From positions 124,001 to 188,000 of the forward strand of contig NZ_FYDX01000007.1 in assembly GCF_900187455.1 (NCBI RefSeq): a DNA stretch of 64,000 bases, in the 5' to 3' direction. Every line of letters begins with the position of its first letter. The stretch's first letter is position 1. Shown here in pieces: positions 52,405 through 61,888 of the stretch. This DNA is from Pseudomonas sp. Irchel 3E13. GTDB taxonomy: Bacteria > Pseudomonadota > Gammaproteobacteria > Pseudomonadales > Pseudomonadaceae. A program made the translations under genes and the position numbers. The notes below the pieces were generated by a model. It worked only from the letters and a program-made list of their open reading frames with translations. It had not been told where the DNA came from and did not search any database.

Positions 52405-54134
52405 GCGTAGTGCTCCTGATTCTTGACGTTGATGGCCTCCAGCACATGGAAGGAGGAAATGCTGGCGTACACGGAGAGGAAGTGGCTCAGCACCGTGCCA
52501 AAGAGATACAGATCGCCCTCGCAGGAGAACCCGTCCTGATCGAGCTTGACCACGGTGCGCAATCCGCGGATGGGGAGTGCCTTGAACATGCGATCGATTG
52601 GAGCGGTCTGCACCTCCAGCAAAGCGCCCAGGCGCATCTGTGTGGAGCGTGCGCGCTGGACGTCATGGTGGGCGGCGAAATCATAGGCGCGGATAACGGC
52701 CTTCAAGGGCTCGGCCGACAGTAGTGACAGGTAGGTCGGCGACAGGTTGGATATAAGGGTCCACAGCAAATCACCTTCCAGCACCGGTCGGTACGAAGGG
52801 GTTGGCGGGGTCAGGTTGCGGCAGGCTACGAAGGTGGGCATGCCCGGCGTGCGTATGCAGATGTCGCCCACCGCCAATGCCTGCGGCAGGTCGCGATTGC
52901 TGCAGGTCAGGGCGAAAGAAACGGTCTCTTCCCGCCCGATGTAGCGTTGTTCGTCGCTGCGCACGAACGACACCCGGTGCTCGACACCGGCGCTCATCAG
53001 CGAAGACTCGATCCGGGTGCGGTAGTAAAGGACGGTCCGCCCCTGCTCGAAGTCGATCTGATGGCGAAGGGACTCGAACGGTTGGTAGGTTCGCAACCAG
53101 GCGCCAGGCTGACCGGAGGCTTCGCTCTTCCAGCCGTCGACGCGATCGATGCTGAATATCTCATAGGCATCAGGTCGCTGGCCTGCTGGCCGCACGCGAT
53201 GGTCGAGGGTCTTTCCGGTCAGCCTTACCGGTTCGGCGTCATGCTCGAAGAGGTTGACCGCGGGCGCGCAGTACAGCGCCATGTCACCCGTCTGCACCCG
53301 CACATTGTCCGGCATGGGACGGGTAAAGCGGAACTCCAGGCGGATACGTTCGGTGCTGGTGGTGGGCCAAAGGGCGCGCAGCCCAGCGAGCCCGAAGAAA
53401 AAATAGCGGCGAGGAAAAAGGAAGTACTCCTGCAGGATGCGGTATCCGTCCAGGGCGTTCTTCGGATAGGGCAGCAAGGCTTCGTCCGGACTGAACCCCG
53501 GGAAAACAATCTGGCTGGCAGGGATGTGCCTGACCACGCCGTCGCATTCCATACGCACATCGGCCAGGTATCTGGACAGCCACAGGTACAACGTCATGGC
53601 GGTGTAGTCGCTGCCGCTCAGGTAGAAATCCAGGCGGTCGCAGTCGTAGGTACTTGGCGGATTTCCACTCAGGGTGATGAGGTCCACGCGGACCGTCGAT
53701 TTCTCCAGCGAATGCGCATCGCTGATTTCACTGATCTGCAACGGATAGACATCGACGTTCGCGCAGGTGCGGAACTCACACTCCACACCGTCGACGCTGC
53801 GCGAGCGGATACGCGCGCCCTTGGCGATGCGCTGGCGGACGGTGATGGACCGGTCCACGGGCGGAAACTGCATGATGGTGGTGCTGGGAAGCGAGCGCAG
53901 ATAGTTCGGCCACAGCAGTTGCAACAGAGGATGCGTCAGCTCGGGAAAGTCATCGTCGATTTTCAGCCGCAGCTTGGCTGTCAGGAAAGCGAAGCCCTCC
54001 AGCAGCCGCTCGACATCCGGGTCGGTGGCCTCGTCTCCCAGAAACCGGGCCAGTTGCGGATTGTTTCGCGAGAACACTCGACCGAGTCGACGCAGGTAAT
54101 CCAGCTCCTCCCGAAACTTGCTCTTCAGTGGCAT
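52368..54134 (-). CDS. tssF: T6SS baseplate protein TssF
   Basis: A 588-residue TssF, the large baseplate wedge subunit. It starts MPLKSKFREELDYLRRLGRV and contains the typical NPQLARFLGDEATDPDVERL segment and the GFAFLTAKLRLKIDDDFPEL block. It lies 22 bases downstream of tssE and overlaps tssG. Confidence 0.96.
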   Translation of the reverse strand: MPLKSKFREELDYLRRLGRVFSRNNPQLARFLGDEATDPDVERLLEGFAFLTAKLRLKIDDDFPELTHPLLQLLWPNYLRSLPSTTIMQFPPVDRSITVRQRIAKGARIRSRSVDGVECEFRTCANVDVYPLQISEISDAHSLEKSTVRVDLITLSGNPPSTYDCDRLDFYLSGSDYTAMTLYLWLSRYLADVRMECDGVVRHIPASQIVFPGFSPDEALLPYPKNALDGYRILQEYFLFPRRYFFFGLAGLRALWPTTSTERIRLEFRFTRPMPDNVRVQTGDMALYCAPAVNLFEHDAEPVRLTGKTLDHRVRPAGQRPDAYEIFSIDRVDGWKSEASGQPGAWLRTYQPFESLRHQIDFEQGRTVLYYRTRIESSLMSAGVEHRVSFVRSDEQRYIGREETVSFALTCSNRDLPQALAVGDICIRTPGMPTFVACRNLTPPTPSYRPVLEGDLLWTLISNLSPTYLSLLSAEPLKAVIRAYDFAAHHDVQRARSTQMRLGALLEVQTAPIDRMFKALPIRGLRTVVKLDQDGFSCEGDLYLFGTVLSHFLSVYASISSFHVLEAINVKNQEHYAWSMRSGTQPLI

Positions 54135-54156
54135 CCCGCCTCCCCGGTCATTGTCT

Positions 54157-54603
54157 TCACAACACCTGAATCCGTTGTTGCCGCTGATGAACCAGCAGGT
54201 CTATCTCGACCTGCTCGGATGCCTCCGCAACCGGGATCTGACAATGCAGGCGAAAGCACAGGCCCAGCGGCTGCTCGGCCGCAGCAAGCATGCGAACGTC
54301 CAGCACCCGGACGCGAGGCTCATAGAGAGCGATCATTTCCCGGATGTTCTGGCAGATCTGGTTTCTCAGTTCCAACTGGCCCGCAGTGGCATCATTCATG
54401 TCAGGCAACCCCAAGCCAGGGCAGCTCTGCGAGCCACCCTGACGAGCGTTGAGCAACTGTTCCAGGTTGTTCTTGATGGCCAGAATTCGCTCGGACGCCA
54501 ATGCCTGCCGGGTGCGCAAGCGCCTAGGCGGCAGGTCCGGGTCGAGCCGCTGAAACAGACTTCCCAGACCTGGCGAGGGCGATACGGTCAAATTCACCGT
54601 CAT
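54157..54603 (-). CDS. tssE: T6SS baseplate protein TssE
   Basis: A 148-residue gp25-like baseplate protein. It has LGSLFQRLDPD near the start, a long helix (SERILAIKNNLEQLLNARQG) and the gp25-type EPRVRVLDVRML strand. ATG 54603 overlaps the tssC stop by 4 bases, which fixes the start. Confidence 0.94.
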   Translation of the reverse strand: MTVNLTVSPSPGLGSLFQRLDPDLPPRRLRTRQALASERILAIKNNLEQLLNARQGGSQSCPGLGLPDMNDATAGQLELRNQICQNIREMIALYEPRVRVLDVRMLAAAEQPLGLCFRLHCQIPVAEASEQVEIDLLVHQRQQRIQVL

Positions 54604-56081
54604 TCCTTGTCGAGCCGACCGACAAGCGAGAGCTCGAAGTTGGCGCCCATGTACTTGAAGTGCGGACGGACCGAGAGCGATACCTGATACCAACCCGGAT
54701 TACCCTCGACGTCCTGCACCGCGATTTTCGCCGCGCGCAGAGGTCGACGGCTGCGCACATCGGAAGACGGGCTTTCCTGGTCGGCGACGTATTGCCGAAT
54801 CCAGTTGTTGAGTTCCCGCTCCAGGTCCGGACGCTCTTTCCAGCTACCGATCTGCTCGCGCTGGAGCACCTTGAGGTAGTGGGCCAGCCGGTTGATGATC
54901 ATCATGTAGGGCAACTGCGTGCCGAGCATGTAGTTCGTCTGCGCCGCCTGGCCTTCGGGCGTCTTGGCGAACACTTTGGGGCGCTGCACCGAGTTGGCCG
55001 AGAAGAAGGCCGCGTTGTCGCTGTCTTTGCGCATGGTCAGCGGAATGAAGCCTTCGCTGGACAGCTCGAACTCGCGCCGGTCAGAGACCAGTACTTCGGT
55101 GGGGATCTTGGCCTGAAGCTGGCCGAGGGACTCGTAGAGATGAACCGGCAGGTCATCTACGGTGCCGCCCGACTGCGGACCGATGATGTTCGGGCACCAA
55201 CGATATTTGGCAAAGCTGTCGACGATGCGACCGGCCAGCGCAAACGAGGTGTTACCCCAAAGGTAGTTGTGGTGATCGCCGTCGATGGTCTCGCGATAGT
55301 CAAAACTGCGAGCCGGGTTCTCGAGTGGATCGTAAGGCTGGCGCAGCAGGAAGCGCGGCATGGTCAGCCCCAGATAACGCGCATCCTCGGAATCGCGCAG
55401 GCCGCGCCACTTGGTAAAGCGTGGCCCATCGAAAATGTCCTTCACTTCCTTGAGGTTCGACAGTTCCTGGAACGATTCCAGATTGAACATTTCCGGTCCG
55501 ACGGCACCAAGGAATGGCGCATGGGCCATCGCGCCGACAGAGGCGACGTAGCCGAGCAGCTTGATGTCCGGAGCCGACGGCCCGAAGGTGTAGTTGCTGA
55601 CCATGCACCCGACCGGCAGACCGCCAAACTGGCCGTAGCCAGAGGTGTAGACGTGTCGATAAAGGCCACTGCGGGTGATATCGCTGGCGCTCTCGAAGTC
55701 TTCCAGCAACTCCGGTTTGGTCACGTGCAGCAGGTCGATGATCGTGTTTTCGCGGAAGTCCGTACGGTCGATGAGGAACTTGAGACCACGCCAGCTCGAC
55801 TCCAGCGCCTGGAACCTCGGATGATGCAGGACCACGTCCATTTGCTTGCCGATTCTGGCGTCGATCTGCGCCAGCATCTGGTCGACCAACTGCTTGTTGA
55901 TCGGCCGTTGCTGATCAGACGACTTGAGCATTTCGGCGATGAAAGCAGCTACACCGCGCTCGGCAACGGCATAGCCCTCCTGGCTTGGCTCGATTCGCGT
56001 CTGAGCAAGAATCTGGGCCAGCAGGCCACCTTCATGATTGGAACGTTGTTGCTCGACAGGGGCGGATTGCGCTTCGGTCAT
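54600..56081 (-). CDS. tssC: T6SS sheath large subunit TssC
   Basis: A 493-residue sheath protein (VipB type) that forms the contractile sheath with TssB. Typical segments are LESSWRGLKFLIDRTDF, FGGLPVGCMVSNYTFGPS and the C-terminal YQVSLSVRPHFKYMGANFEL. Two ATG codons lie at 56087 and 56081. The AAAGGA site is at the correct distance from 56081 (seven bases) and too close to 56087, so I prefer 56081. It follows tssB with a 67-base gap. Confidence 0.96.
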   Translation of the reverse strand: MTEAQSAPVEQQRSNHEGGLLAQILAQTRIEPSQEGYAVAERGVAAFIAEMLKSSDQQRPINKQLVDQMLAQIDARIGKQMDVVLHHPRFQALESSWRGLKFLIDRTDFRENTIIDLLHVTKPELLEDFESASDITRSGLYRHVYTSGYGQFGGLPVGCMVSNYTFGPSAPDIKLLGYVASVGAMAHAPFLGAVGPEMFNLESFQELSNLKEVKDIFDGPRFTKWRGLRDSEDARYLGLTMPRFLLRQPYDPLENPARSFDYRETIDGDHHNYLWGNTSFALAGRIVDSFAKYRWCPNIIGPQSGGTVDDLPVHLYESLGQLQAKIPTEVLVSDRREFELSSEGFIPLTMRKDSDNAAFFSANSVQRPKVFAKTPEGQAAQTNYMLGTQLPYMMIINRLAHYLKVLQREQIGSWKERPDLERELNNWIRQYVADQESPSSDVRSRRPLRAAKIAVQDVEGNPGWYQVSLSVRPHFKYMGANFELSLVGRLDKE

Positions 56082-56148
56082 GCTCATATCCTTTGAAAAA
56101 TGAATGGATGAATTGCTCGCCAGCCCATTCGGGCCGGACAGAACCGGA

Positions 56149-56652
56149 TCAGCTCACGCTTTCGCCGAGCACTGCTTCCAGCTCCTTGGCAAGCTGGCCG
56201 CGCGCAGCTTCATCACCCAACATGGCCTGCAGTTGCTTGCGAAATTCCGGGACATTGCCAAGAGGCCCCTTGAGAGCGACCAGCGCCTCGCGCAATTCGA
56301 GCAACTTGTTCAGTTCAGGAATCTGGCGGGCGACGGCGTCAGGGCCGAAGTCATCAATGGAATGGAAGGTCAGATCGATATCCAGCGAGTCATCCGCACT
56401 GTCTGAAAGTGTGCTGGAGACACTTTCCTTGAGGCCGATGCATTGTTCAGCCATGACACTGTTGAACGTGTCCTTGTCGATACGAACCGGAATTCGGTCT
56501 TCGAGCGCACTGTCTTCCTCTCGCCCGATAAAGTCCCCCGCCACCAGCAACCGCAAAGGGAGTTCCACTTCTTCCTGCTCACCATTGGTGGCGGGAACAT
56601 AGGTGATATTGATTCGCTCCTTGGGGGCGACCGAGCCTTTTTTATTTGCCAT
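56149..56652 (-). CDS. tssB: T6SS sheath small subunit TssB
   Basis: A 167-residue VipA-type sheath protein with RINITYVPATNGEQEEVELP near the N-terminus and the conserved LRLLVAGDFIG strand. The C-terminal helix should bind ClpV after contraction. It is the first gene of the minus-strand structural operon, with a CGGAGAAG ribosome site. Confidence 0.95.
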   Translation of the reverse strand: MANKKGSVAPKERINITYVPATNGEQEEVELPLRLLVAGDFIGREEDSALEDRIPVRIDKDTFNSVMAEQCIGLKESVSSTLSDSADDSLDIDLTFHSIDDFGPDAVARQIPELNKLLELREALVALKGPLGNVPEFRKQLQAMLGDEAARGQLAKELEAVLGESVS

Positions 56653-56732
56653 GAACTACTTCTCCGGAAGTTCGCTTATTAGTTGGCGCTCATCGAAATA
56701 CCCGCACATGCATGCGATGAAACGCGGCGCTC

Positions 56733-56746
56733 CGATGAGCTCATCG
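56733..56746. promoter_or_regulatory. 14-bp perfect palindrome upstream of tssB
   Basis: CGATGAGCTCATCG, 80 bases before the tssB start, with a further half-copy GCTCATCG at about 56685. It could be an operator for a dimeric regulator of the sheath operon. Confidence 0.4.
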
Positions 56747-56884
56747 AGTCACATAGAAATCATCTAGCTCATGAATAGATTGACCATTTCGCTCCGCACC
56801 ACTGCCGGAGCAACGCCAACGAACTCGCCTCAATTCAAAACAGCGCCAAGACTAGAACAAGGCCAAACAGCAATAAAATAGGAA

Positions 56885-56908
56885 ATTTCCTCATTATCAC
56901 GAGGAAAT
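56885..56908. promoter_or_regulatory. Inverted repeat in the AT-rich T6SS control region
   Basis: ATTTCCTC, eight bases, GAGGAAAT: a perfect 8-bp inverted repeat, in the AT-rich core about 235 bases before tssH. It could be an operator or a weak hairpin. Confidence 0.35.
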
Positions 56909-57142
56909 GCCTTCAAATTTTAAGTAACAAACTAGAAGAAAGCTTACAAAGCCCTATCGGAATATTCCTATATACAAGTAATTAACTTTAATGCTTTCTT
57001 TTCAGGTCGTTGCGCACCTCTAGTTTCGATGCACTTTTTCAATAGAAACCAAGTGACACTCGGGACAACCGGTACGCCCCACAGAATGGGCTGCCGCGCA
57101 ACAAGGAAGTACTTCCTGCTTATCTAAAGGTGAACTACACAA

Positions 57143-59773
57143 ATGATCACGGTTGATCCGGCTGCGCTATTAGAACGTCTCAGTCCCTGCTGCCGGCAGG
57201 CGCTGGAAGAAGCAGGAAACCTGTGCATCGACCAGGGCGGCGCGGAAGTGACCGTTATGCATTTGCTGACGGCATTCCTCGGACAGCCTGCCTGCGACGT
57301 CCGCGTCACGATCGCCGGCGCAGGTCTTGATGTCGATGCCGTGCGGCATGCCCTGTCCAGCGGCTTCGAAGACCGTGATTCAGGCCGCAGCCAGTACCCG
57401 TCCTTCTCCCCTCTTCTTGTCGAGGTTTTACAAGATGCCTGGCTGCTCAGTTCGGTAGAGCTGGGGCAACCGCACATACGCAGCGGCGCGGTCTTCCTGG
57501 CGGCCTTGCTCAGTCCCGCACGCTACCTGCCTCTGGCGGCCATCCGCCTGCTCGACGCGGTCAACCGCGAATCACTGCGCAAACGCTTTGCGGCGCAGTT
57601 GGCAGCCTCGGCGGAAACGCTGCAGGCCGCGGCGCAACCGCAGGCATCGGCAGCAACGTCAGGCGACGACAGTGCACTGGCCAGGTTCGGCCACAACTTC
57701 ACCGCCCAGGCGCGCGAAGGACGCATGGACCCGGTGCTGTGCCGCGATGCCGAGATGGATCTGATGATCGATATCCTTTCGCGCCGGCGCAAGAACAACC
57801 CCATCGTGGTGGGCGATGCGGGCGTCGGCAAGAGCGCGGTGGTAGAAGGCCTCGCCTTGCGGATCGTGCAGGGCCGCGTGCCCGAGCCGCTGCGCAGGGT
57901 CGAACTGTGGGGGCTGGACCTGGGTGCCCTGCAGGCAGGCGCTGCCGTGAAGGGTGAGTTCGAAAAACGCCTGAAGGCGGTCATCGACGAGGTCAAGGGC
58001 GCCGCCCGGCCGATCGTCCTGTTCATCGATGAGGCCCACACCCTGATCGGCGCCGGCAACCTCGCCGGCGGCAGCGACGCGGCAAACCTGCTGAAGCCGG
58101 CGCTCGCACGAGGCGAGCTGCGTACCATCGCCGCTACGACCTGGTCGGAGTACAAGAAATACTTCGAGAAGGACCCCGCCCTGACCCGTCGCTTCCAGTT
58201 GGTCAAGCTGGAGTCACCCACCCCTGAGCAGGCCGTGCACATTCTGCGTGGCTTGCGCCCCGTCTACGAAGCATCGCATCAAGTGTTCATCGGCGATGAC
58301 GCGCTGCAAGCCGCCGCCGCCCTGTCGAGCCGCTACCTCTCTGGACGGCAGTTGCCGGACAAGGCCATCGACGTGCTCGACACCGCCTGTGCCCGCGTCG
58401 CGTCTGCGCTGGCCGAACCGCCAAGGCGACTCAACGCACTGGAGAACGAACTCCGACAGATCGACGCCGAATCCGCCCAACTGATACGCGACGGCAAGGC
58501 TGGCCGAGCGATCACCCCGGGCCGGCTGGAAGCGCTGGCCACCGCCCGCGAGGGCATGCTGGATAACACCGGGCAACTGCGCCAGGCATGGGAACAACAG
58601 AAAGCACTGGTGGACGAAATCGTCGGCCTGCGAGCTGGCAACGACGACGAGGCTGTTACCCGGGTGCTGGCCGAAAAGGTCGCACAGTTGAGCGAGCTCC
58701 AGCGTACAGGCGCCTTGGTGCACGCCGATGTCGGCGCTGAACAGATAGCCCAGGTGATTGCCGACTGGACGGGTATTCCGGCGACCACTATCAACAGCGA
58801 CCAGATGGCGCGTCTGGAAAGCTTGCCGTCGAACCTGAAAAACCGCATCAAAGGCCAGGACGCTGCCCTTGGAATCCTGCACCGACGCCTGCTCACCGCG
58901 CTGGCAGACCTGCGCCGCCCAGGCACGCCGATGGGCGCCTTCCTGCTGGTGGGCCCCAGTGGCGTCGGCAAGACGGAAACCGCCCTGGCGGTGGCGAACG
59001 TGCTCTTCGGTGGTGAACAGTTCCTGACCACCATCAACATGTCCGAGTACCAGGAGAAATTCACCGTATCTCGCCTGCTGGGTGCTCCGCCTGGCTATGT
59101 CGGCTATGGCGAGGGGGGCGTTCTCACCGAAGCCATTCGCAAGCAACCCTATTCGGTGGTGCTGCTCGATGAGGTGGAAAAAGCCCATCCGGAAGTGCTC
59201 GACCTGTTCTACCAGGCCTTCGACAAGGGCGAGCTGAACGATGGCGAGGGCCGGCGCATCGACTGTCAGAACGTGCTGTTCTTCCTGACCTCCAACCTGG
59301 GCTTCGATCAGGACGATGAGTCACTGCAAGACCTGGAAGGCGATGTGCTGCGCCAGCGGCTCATGGGCTTTTTCAAACCGGCATTGCTGGCCCGTATGCA
59401 GATCGTTCCGTATGGCTACCTGAACGAAGACGTGCTCGCCGAGATCATCGATGGCCGCCTGCAACGGCTGGAACAGCAGCTTCAGCAACGCCACCAAGCC
59501 ACGCTGACAATCACCGATGCCGCACGGATTGAGCTGCGGACACGTTGTGCGCGGCATCGAAATGGAGCGCGCATGCTCGATGCGATCATCGATGGCGAGT
59601 TGCTCCCCCCCTTGTCACTGGCCGTACTGCAACGACTGTCTCGCGGGGAAAAAATCCAGCATGCGGAACTGAGCTGGGCCGATGGTGCGTTCGCGGCAAC
59701 GTTGACGCCACTTCTGCCTGAACAGCTCCAGGCCGGCGGCCTGACTTCCGAACGGAAGGGTTCCCTCACATGA
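57143..59773 (+). CDS. tssH: T6SS ATPase ClpV (TssH)
   Basis: An 876-residue AAA+ unfoldase that recycles contracted TssBC sheath. An N-domain (1-160) leads to a first AAA+ module with Walker A GDAGVGKS at 224-231 and VLFIDEAHTLIGAGN. A coiled-coil middle region (about 400-540) follows, and then a second module with Walker A GPSGVGKT near 604-611 and VVLLDEVEKAHPEV. All catalytic elements look intact. The ribosome site AAAGGTGA lies before ATG 57143. It opens the plus-strand operon (tssH-tagO-tssA-tssM) and overlaps the next gene by 4 bases. Confidence 0.96.
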   Translation: MITVDPAALLERLSPCCRQALEEAGNLCIDQGGAEVTVMHLLTAFLGQPACDVRVTIAGAGLDVDAVRHALSSGFEDRDSGRSQYPSFSPLLVEVLQDAWLLSSVELGQPHIRSGAVFLAALLSPARYLPLAAIRLLDAVNRESLRKRFAAQLAASAETLQAAAQPQASAATSGDDSALARFGHNFTAQAREGRMDPVLCRDAEMDLMIDILSRRRKNNPIVVGDAGVGKSAVVEGLALRIVQGRVPEPLRRVELWGLDLGALQAGAAVKGEFEKRLKAVIDEVKGAARPIVLFIDEAHTLIGAGNLAGGSDAANLLKPALARGELRTIAATTWSEYKKYFEKDPALTRRFQLVKLESPTPEQAVHILRGLRPVYEASHQVFIGDDALQAAAALSSRYLSGRQLPDKAIDVLDTACARVASALAEPPRRLNALENELRQIDAESAQLIRDGKAGRAITPGRLEALATAREGMLDNTGQLRQAWEQQKALVDEIVGLRAGNDDEAVTRVLAEKVAQLSELQRTGALVHADVGAEQIAQVIADWTGIPATTINSDQMARLESLPSNLKNRIKGQDAALGILHRRLLTALADLRRPGTPMGAFLLVGPSGVGKTETALAVANVLFGGEQFLTTINMSEYQEKFTVSRLLGAPPGYVGYGEGGVLTEAIRKQPYSVVLLDEVEKAHPEVLDLFYQAFDKGELNDGEGRRIDCQNVLFFLTSNLGFDQDDESLQDLEGDVLRQRLMGFFKPALLARMQIVPYGYLNEDVLAEIIDGRLQRLEQQLQQRHQATLTITDAARIELRTRCARHRNGARMLDAIIDGELLPPLSLAVLQRLSRGEKIQHAELSWADGAFAATLTPLLPEQLQAGGLTSERKGSLT

Positions 59774-60453
59774 AGCTGATGAGACTGACAGTGCTGGCGG
59801 CGGTGATTCTGGCTGGCTGCGATAGCAGTGAGCCCGCCACGGCAGCAGGACCTGACTGCACCCGAATCACCTCCGCGCTGGAGCGCCTCGCCTGCTTCGA
59901 TGCCATAGCCGAAACGCCACCCACTTATCCGCCACAGCAACCTCCGGCAACCGCGTCCGTTGCCGAGCCGGTGGTACAGGCGCCACACATCACGCGCCTG
60001 GTCAACGCCAATGAGGCAGGAAGGCGCCCGGAGGAGACCGTCTCGAGGATCACCCGTAGCGCGGATGCCCTGCCTGGGCAGAACAAAGTGGTGATTTCCG
60101 CACCCGCGCTGAGCGGTACTGCCGCCGAAACCTATCTGGCGATCAGTTGCCTGTCGAACATATCCCGGCTGCAGTTGCTGAGCGCCGACCCACTGCCGGT
60201 GAACCACATCACCATCAGGCTTCTGCTGGATGGCACACCGATTACGCCTACCCGTCCCTGGCAAGTGCTGGAAGACGGCACGGTTAGCGACGCCGGCCGT
60301 GGGCTGGTGGCCATCGAGCAGTTGCGGCACCTGACCCGTCCAGCGCAACTGCTGCAAGTCGAGAGCAATCACGGTCCGTTCGATGGCATGCGTTTCGATG
60401 CCAGCGCGCTGGCCGAACAGATGTCGAGACAACGCGAGGCGTGTCAGTGGTGA
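59770..60453 (+). CDS. T6SS-associated lipoprotein TagO (VasI-type)
   Basis: A 227-residue exported protein with a lipoprotein signal (MKLMRLTVLAAVILAGCDSS, lipobox cysteine at 17) and the CxxI...L.RLACFDAIA motif of the VasI/TagO family. The rest is a beta-rich domain ending REACQW. VasI is found only in some T6SS clusters, including V. cholerae, between vasH/clpV and vasJ, as here between tssH and tssA. Its molecular role is not settled. It overlaps tssH by 4 bases and tssA slightly. Confidence 0.85.
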   Translation: MKLMRLTVLAAVILAGCDSSEPATAAGPDCTRITSALERLACFDAIAETPPTYPPQQPPATASVAEPVVQAPHITRLVNANEAGRRPEETVSRITRSADALPGQNKVVISAPALSGTAAETYLAISCLSNISRLQLLSADPLPVNHITIRLLLDGTPITPTRPWQVLEDGTVSDAGRGLVAIEQLRHLTRPAQLLQVESNHGPFDGMRFDASALAEQMSRQREACQW

Positions 60454-61874
60454 GGCAGCTTCCCCCGCTCGACCTCAAGGCGCTGCTGACGCCGCTGGAT
60501 GAGCGCCAGCCTGCGGGTACGTTCGATGAAGAGAACCCGCTGTTCCAGGACATCGATCATGAAATGATCAAGCTCGGCGGCCTGCAGGAACGGGCCATCG
60601 ATTGGAACCTCGTTGACCAGAGTGCCCGGCAGTACCTGAGCAACCACTGCAAACACTTTCGCATCGCCGGCCACCTGATAACGGTACACCTGCGAACGAA
60701 CAGTTGGCGGGGCTGGGCCGAAGCCGCAGGCGTACTGGCCGGCATGGTGGAGAAATATTGGGAAACAGGTCACCCCAAGCCGGGCGCCGCAGGTTACTCA
60801 AGCAAGCGTCGCCTGGTTGAGCAATATCTGGAGCGACTGAGCGAGGCCCTGCCCAGGCTGGACCGCAAAGGCTACGCCGAAGATTTCTTCAAGGCGGGCC
60901 AGCAGGCACTCGACAACCTCCAGGCAAATGCCTCTCTGGCCGGGCTGGATGTTCCGGAGCTAAGCAGACTGGAAAGCAAACTGCGACAGCACACCGAATC
61001 CAACCGCGCCCCGGAACTGGCCGAACACCCCGTCTACCTGCCCTCCAGAAGCGAGGCGCTGGCCGATACGCTCCTCGTTCCCCTGCAGTCCAATCCGGGC
61101 AATGGACGGGAGAATCGCCGTTCACTGGTTTCGGCCGCCGAGATCATTAATCAGCAGGATGCCTACGACCCGACCGGCTATCTCTTGCGCCGGTTCGCCC
61201 TGTGGTCACACCTGACACAGGTGCCCTCGGCGACCAAGGACAACCGCACAGAATTGATGGCTGTCCCACGGGATGTTGCCGACAGCTACGCCGAAGCCCT
61301 GACAACCAACAGCGTCGGCCCGACCCTCTTGCAACAGATCGAACGCAGCGTTGCCTCGTCACCGTACTGGCTCCGCGGCAGCTTCCTGTCCGCCGGCACC
61401 GCTCGCAAGCTGGACATGCCACGGGTAGCCGAGGCCATACGCCAGGCCAGCGAACGCTTCGTGACCCGCCTGCCGGCCTTGACCACGCTGGAATTCGCCG
61501 ATGGCCGCCCCTTCATCGATGACGACACCCAAGCCTGGCTGAGCGGTGCCGCGCAGAACAGCGAAACCGGCTCCGGCCTGGAATACCCGGCACTGCGAGA
61601 CGAACTGAATGCGCTGCTCGACTCCACAGGCGTGGAGTCGATGCTGCGGCGCCTGGAAGCACTCCAGCAGCACAAGGCCGATGTGAGACATGGCTGTCAT
61701 GTCATGGCCATCGCGGCCGAACTGCTCGCCTCCCGTGGGCTGGCCTGGCTCGCAGAAGGTTTGTATGCCCGAGCCCACAGCGTCATGAACAGCGCCTCCA
61801 CCCGGGCGTGGGAACCGGAACTCTACGCGTTGCTGGTGCGGCACGCGCCGGCTGGCGAAGAACACAAGAATTGA
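60447..61874 (+). CDS. tssA: T6SS protein TssA (VasJ-type)
   Basis: A 475-residue TssA with the N-terminal ImpA-type domain (NPLFQDIDHEMIKLGGLQER, then RIAGHLITVHLRTNSWRGWA) and a C-terminal VasJ-like region. TssA caps the growing sheath and recruits baseplate parts. The start is one of three in-frame GTG codons (60441, 60447, 60450). GAGG at 60435 best fits 60447. The gene overlaps the vasI-type gene. It ends 14 bases before the tssM start. Confidence 0.9.
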   Translation: MVRQLPPLDLKALLTPLDERQPAGTFDEENPLFQDIDHEMIKLGGLQERAIDWNLVDQSARQYLSNHCKHFRIAGHLITVHLRTNSWRGWAEAAGVLAGMVEKYWETGHPKPGAAGYSSKRRLVEQYLERLSEALPRLDRKGYAEDFFKAGQQALDNLQANASLAGLDVPELSRLESKLRQHTESNRAPELAEHPVYLPSRSEALADTLLVPLQSNPGNGRENRRSLVSAAEIINQQDAYDPTGYLLRRFALWSHLTQVPSATKDNRTELMAVPRDVADSYAEALTTNSVGPTLLQQIERSVASSPYWLRGSFLSAGTARKLDMPRVAEAIRQASERFVTRLPALTTLEFADGRPFIDDDTQAWLSGAAQNSETGSGLEYPALRDELNALLDSTGVESMLRRLEALQQHKADVRHGCHVMAIAAELLASRGLAWLAEGLYARAHSVMNSASTRAWEPELYALLVRHAPAGEEHKN

Positions 61875-61888
61875 ACAGGAGCATTGCC

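Larger units (their letters stand above)
56653..57142. promoter_or_regulatory. AT-rich divergent control region of the T6SS
   Basis: 490 bases without a gene between the tssB and tssH starts. The region is markedly AT-rich from 56840 to 57010 against GC-rich neighbours, and would suit H-NS-type (MvaT) silencing. It contains a 14-bp perfect palindrome CGATGAGCTCATCG (56733-56746) and an 8-bp inverted repeat ATTTCCTC/GAGGAAAT (56885-56908). I could not find a sigma-54 type GG-N10-GC element that I would trust. Confidence 0.6.

Noticed and set aside
56653..57142. Sigma-54 promoter for the T6SS operons
   Set aside because: No GG-N10-GC element with good flanks was found on either strand, so I did not annotate one.
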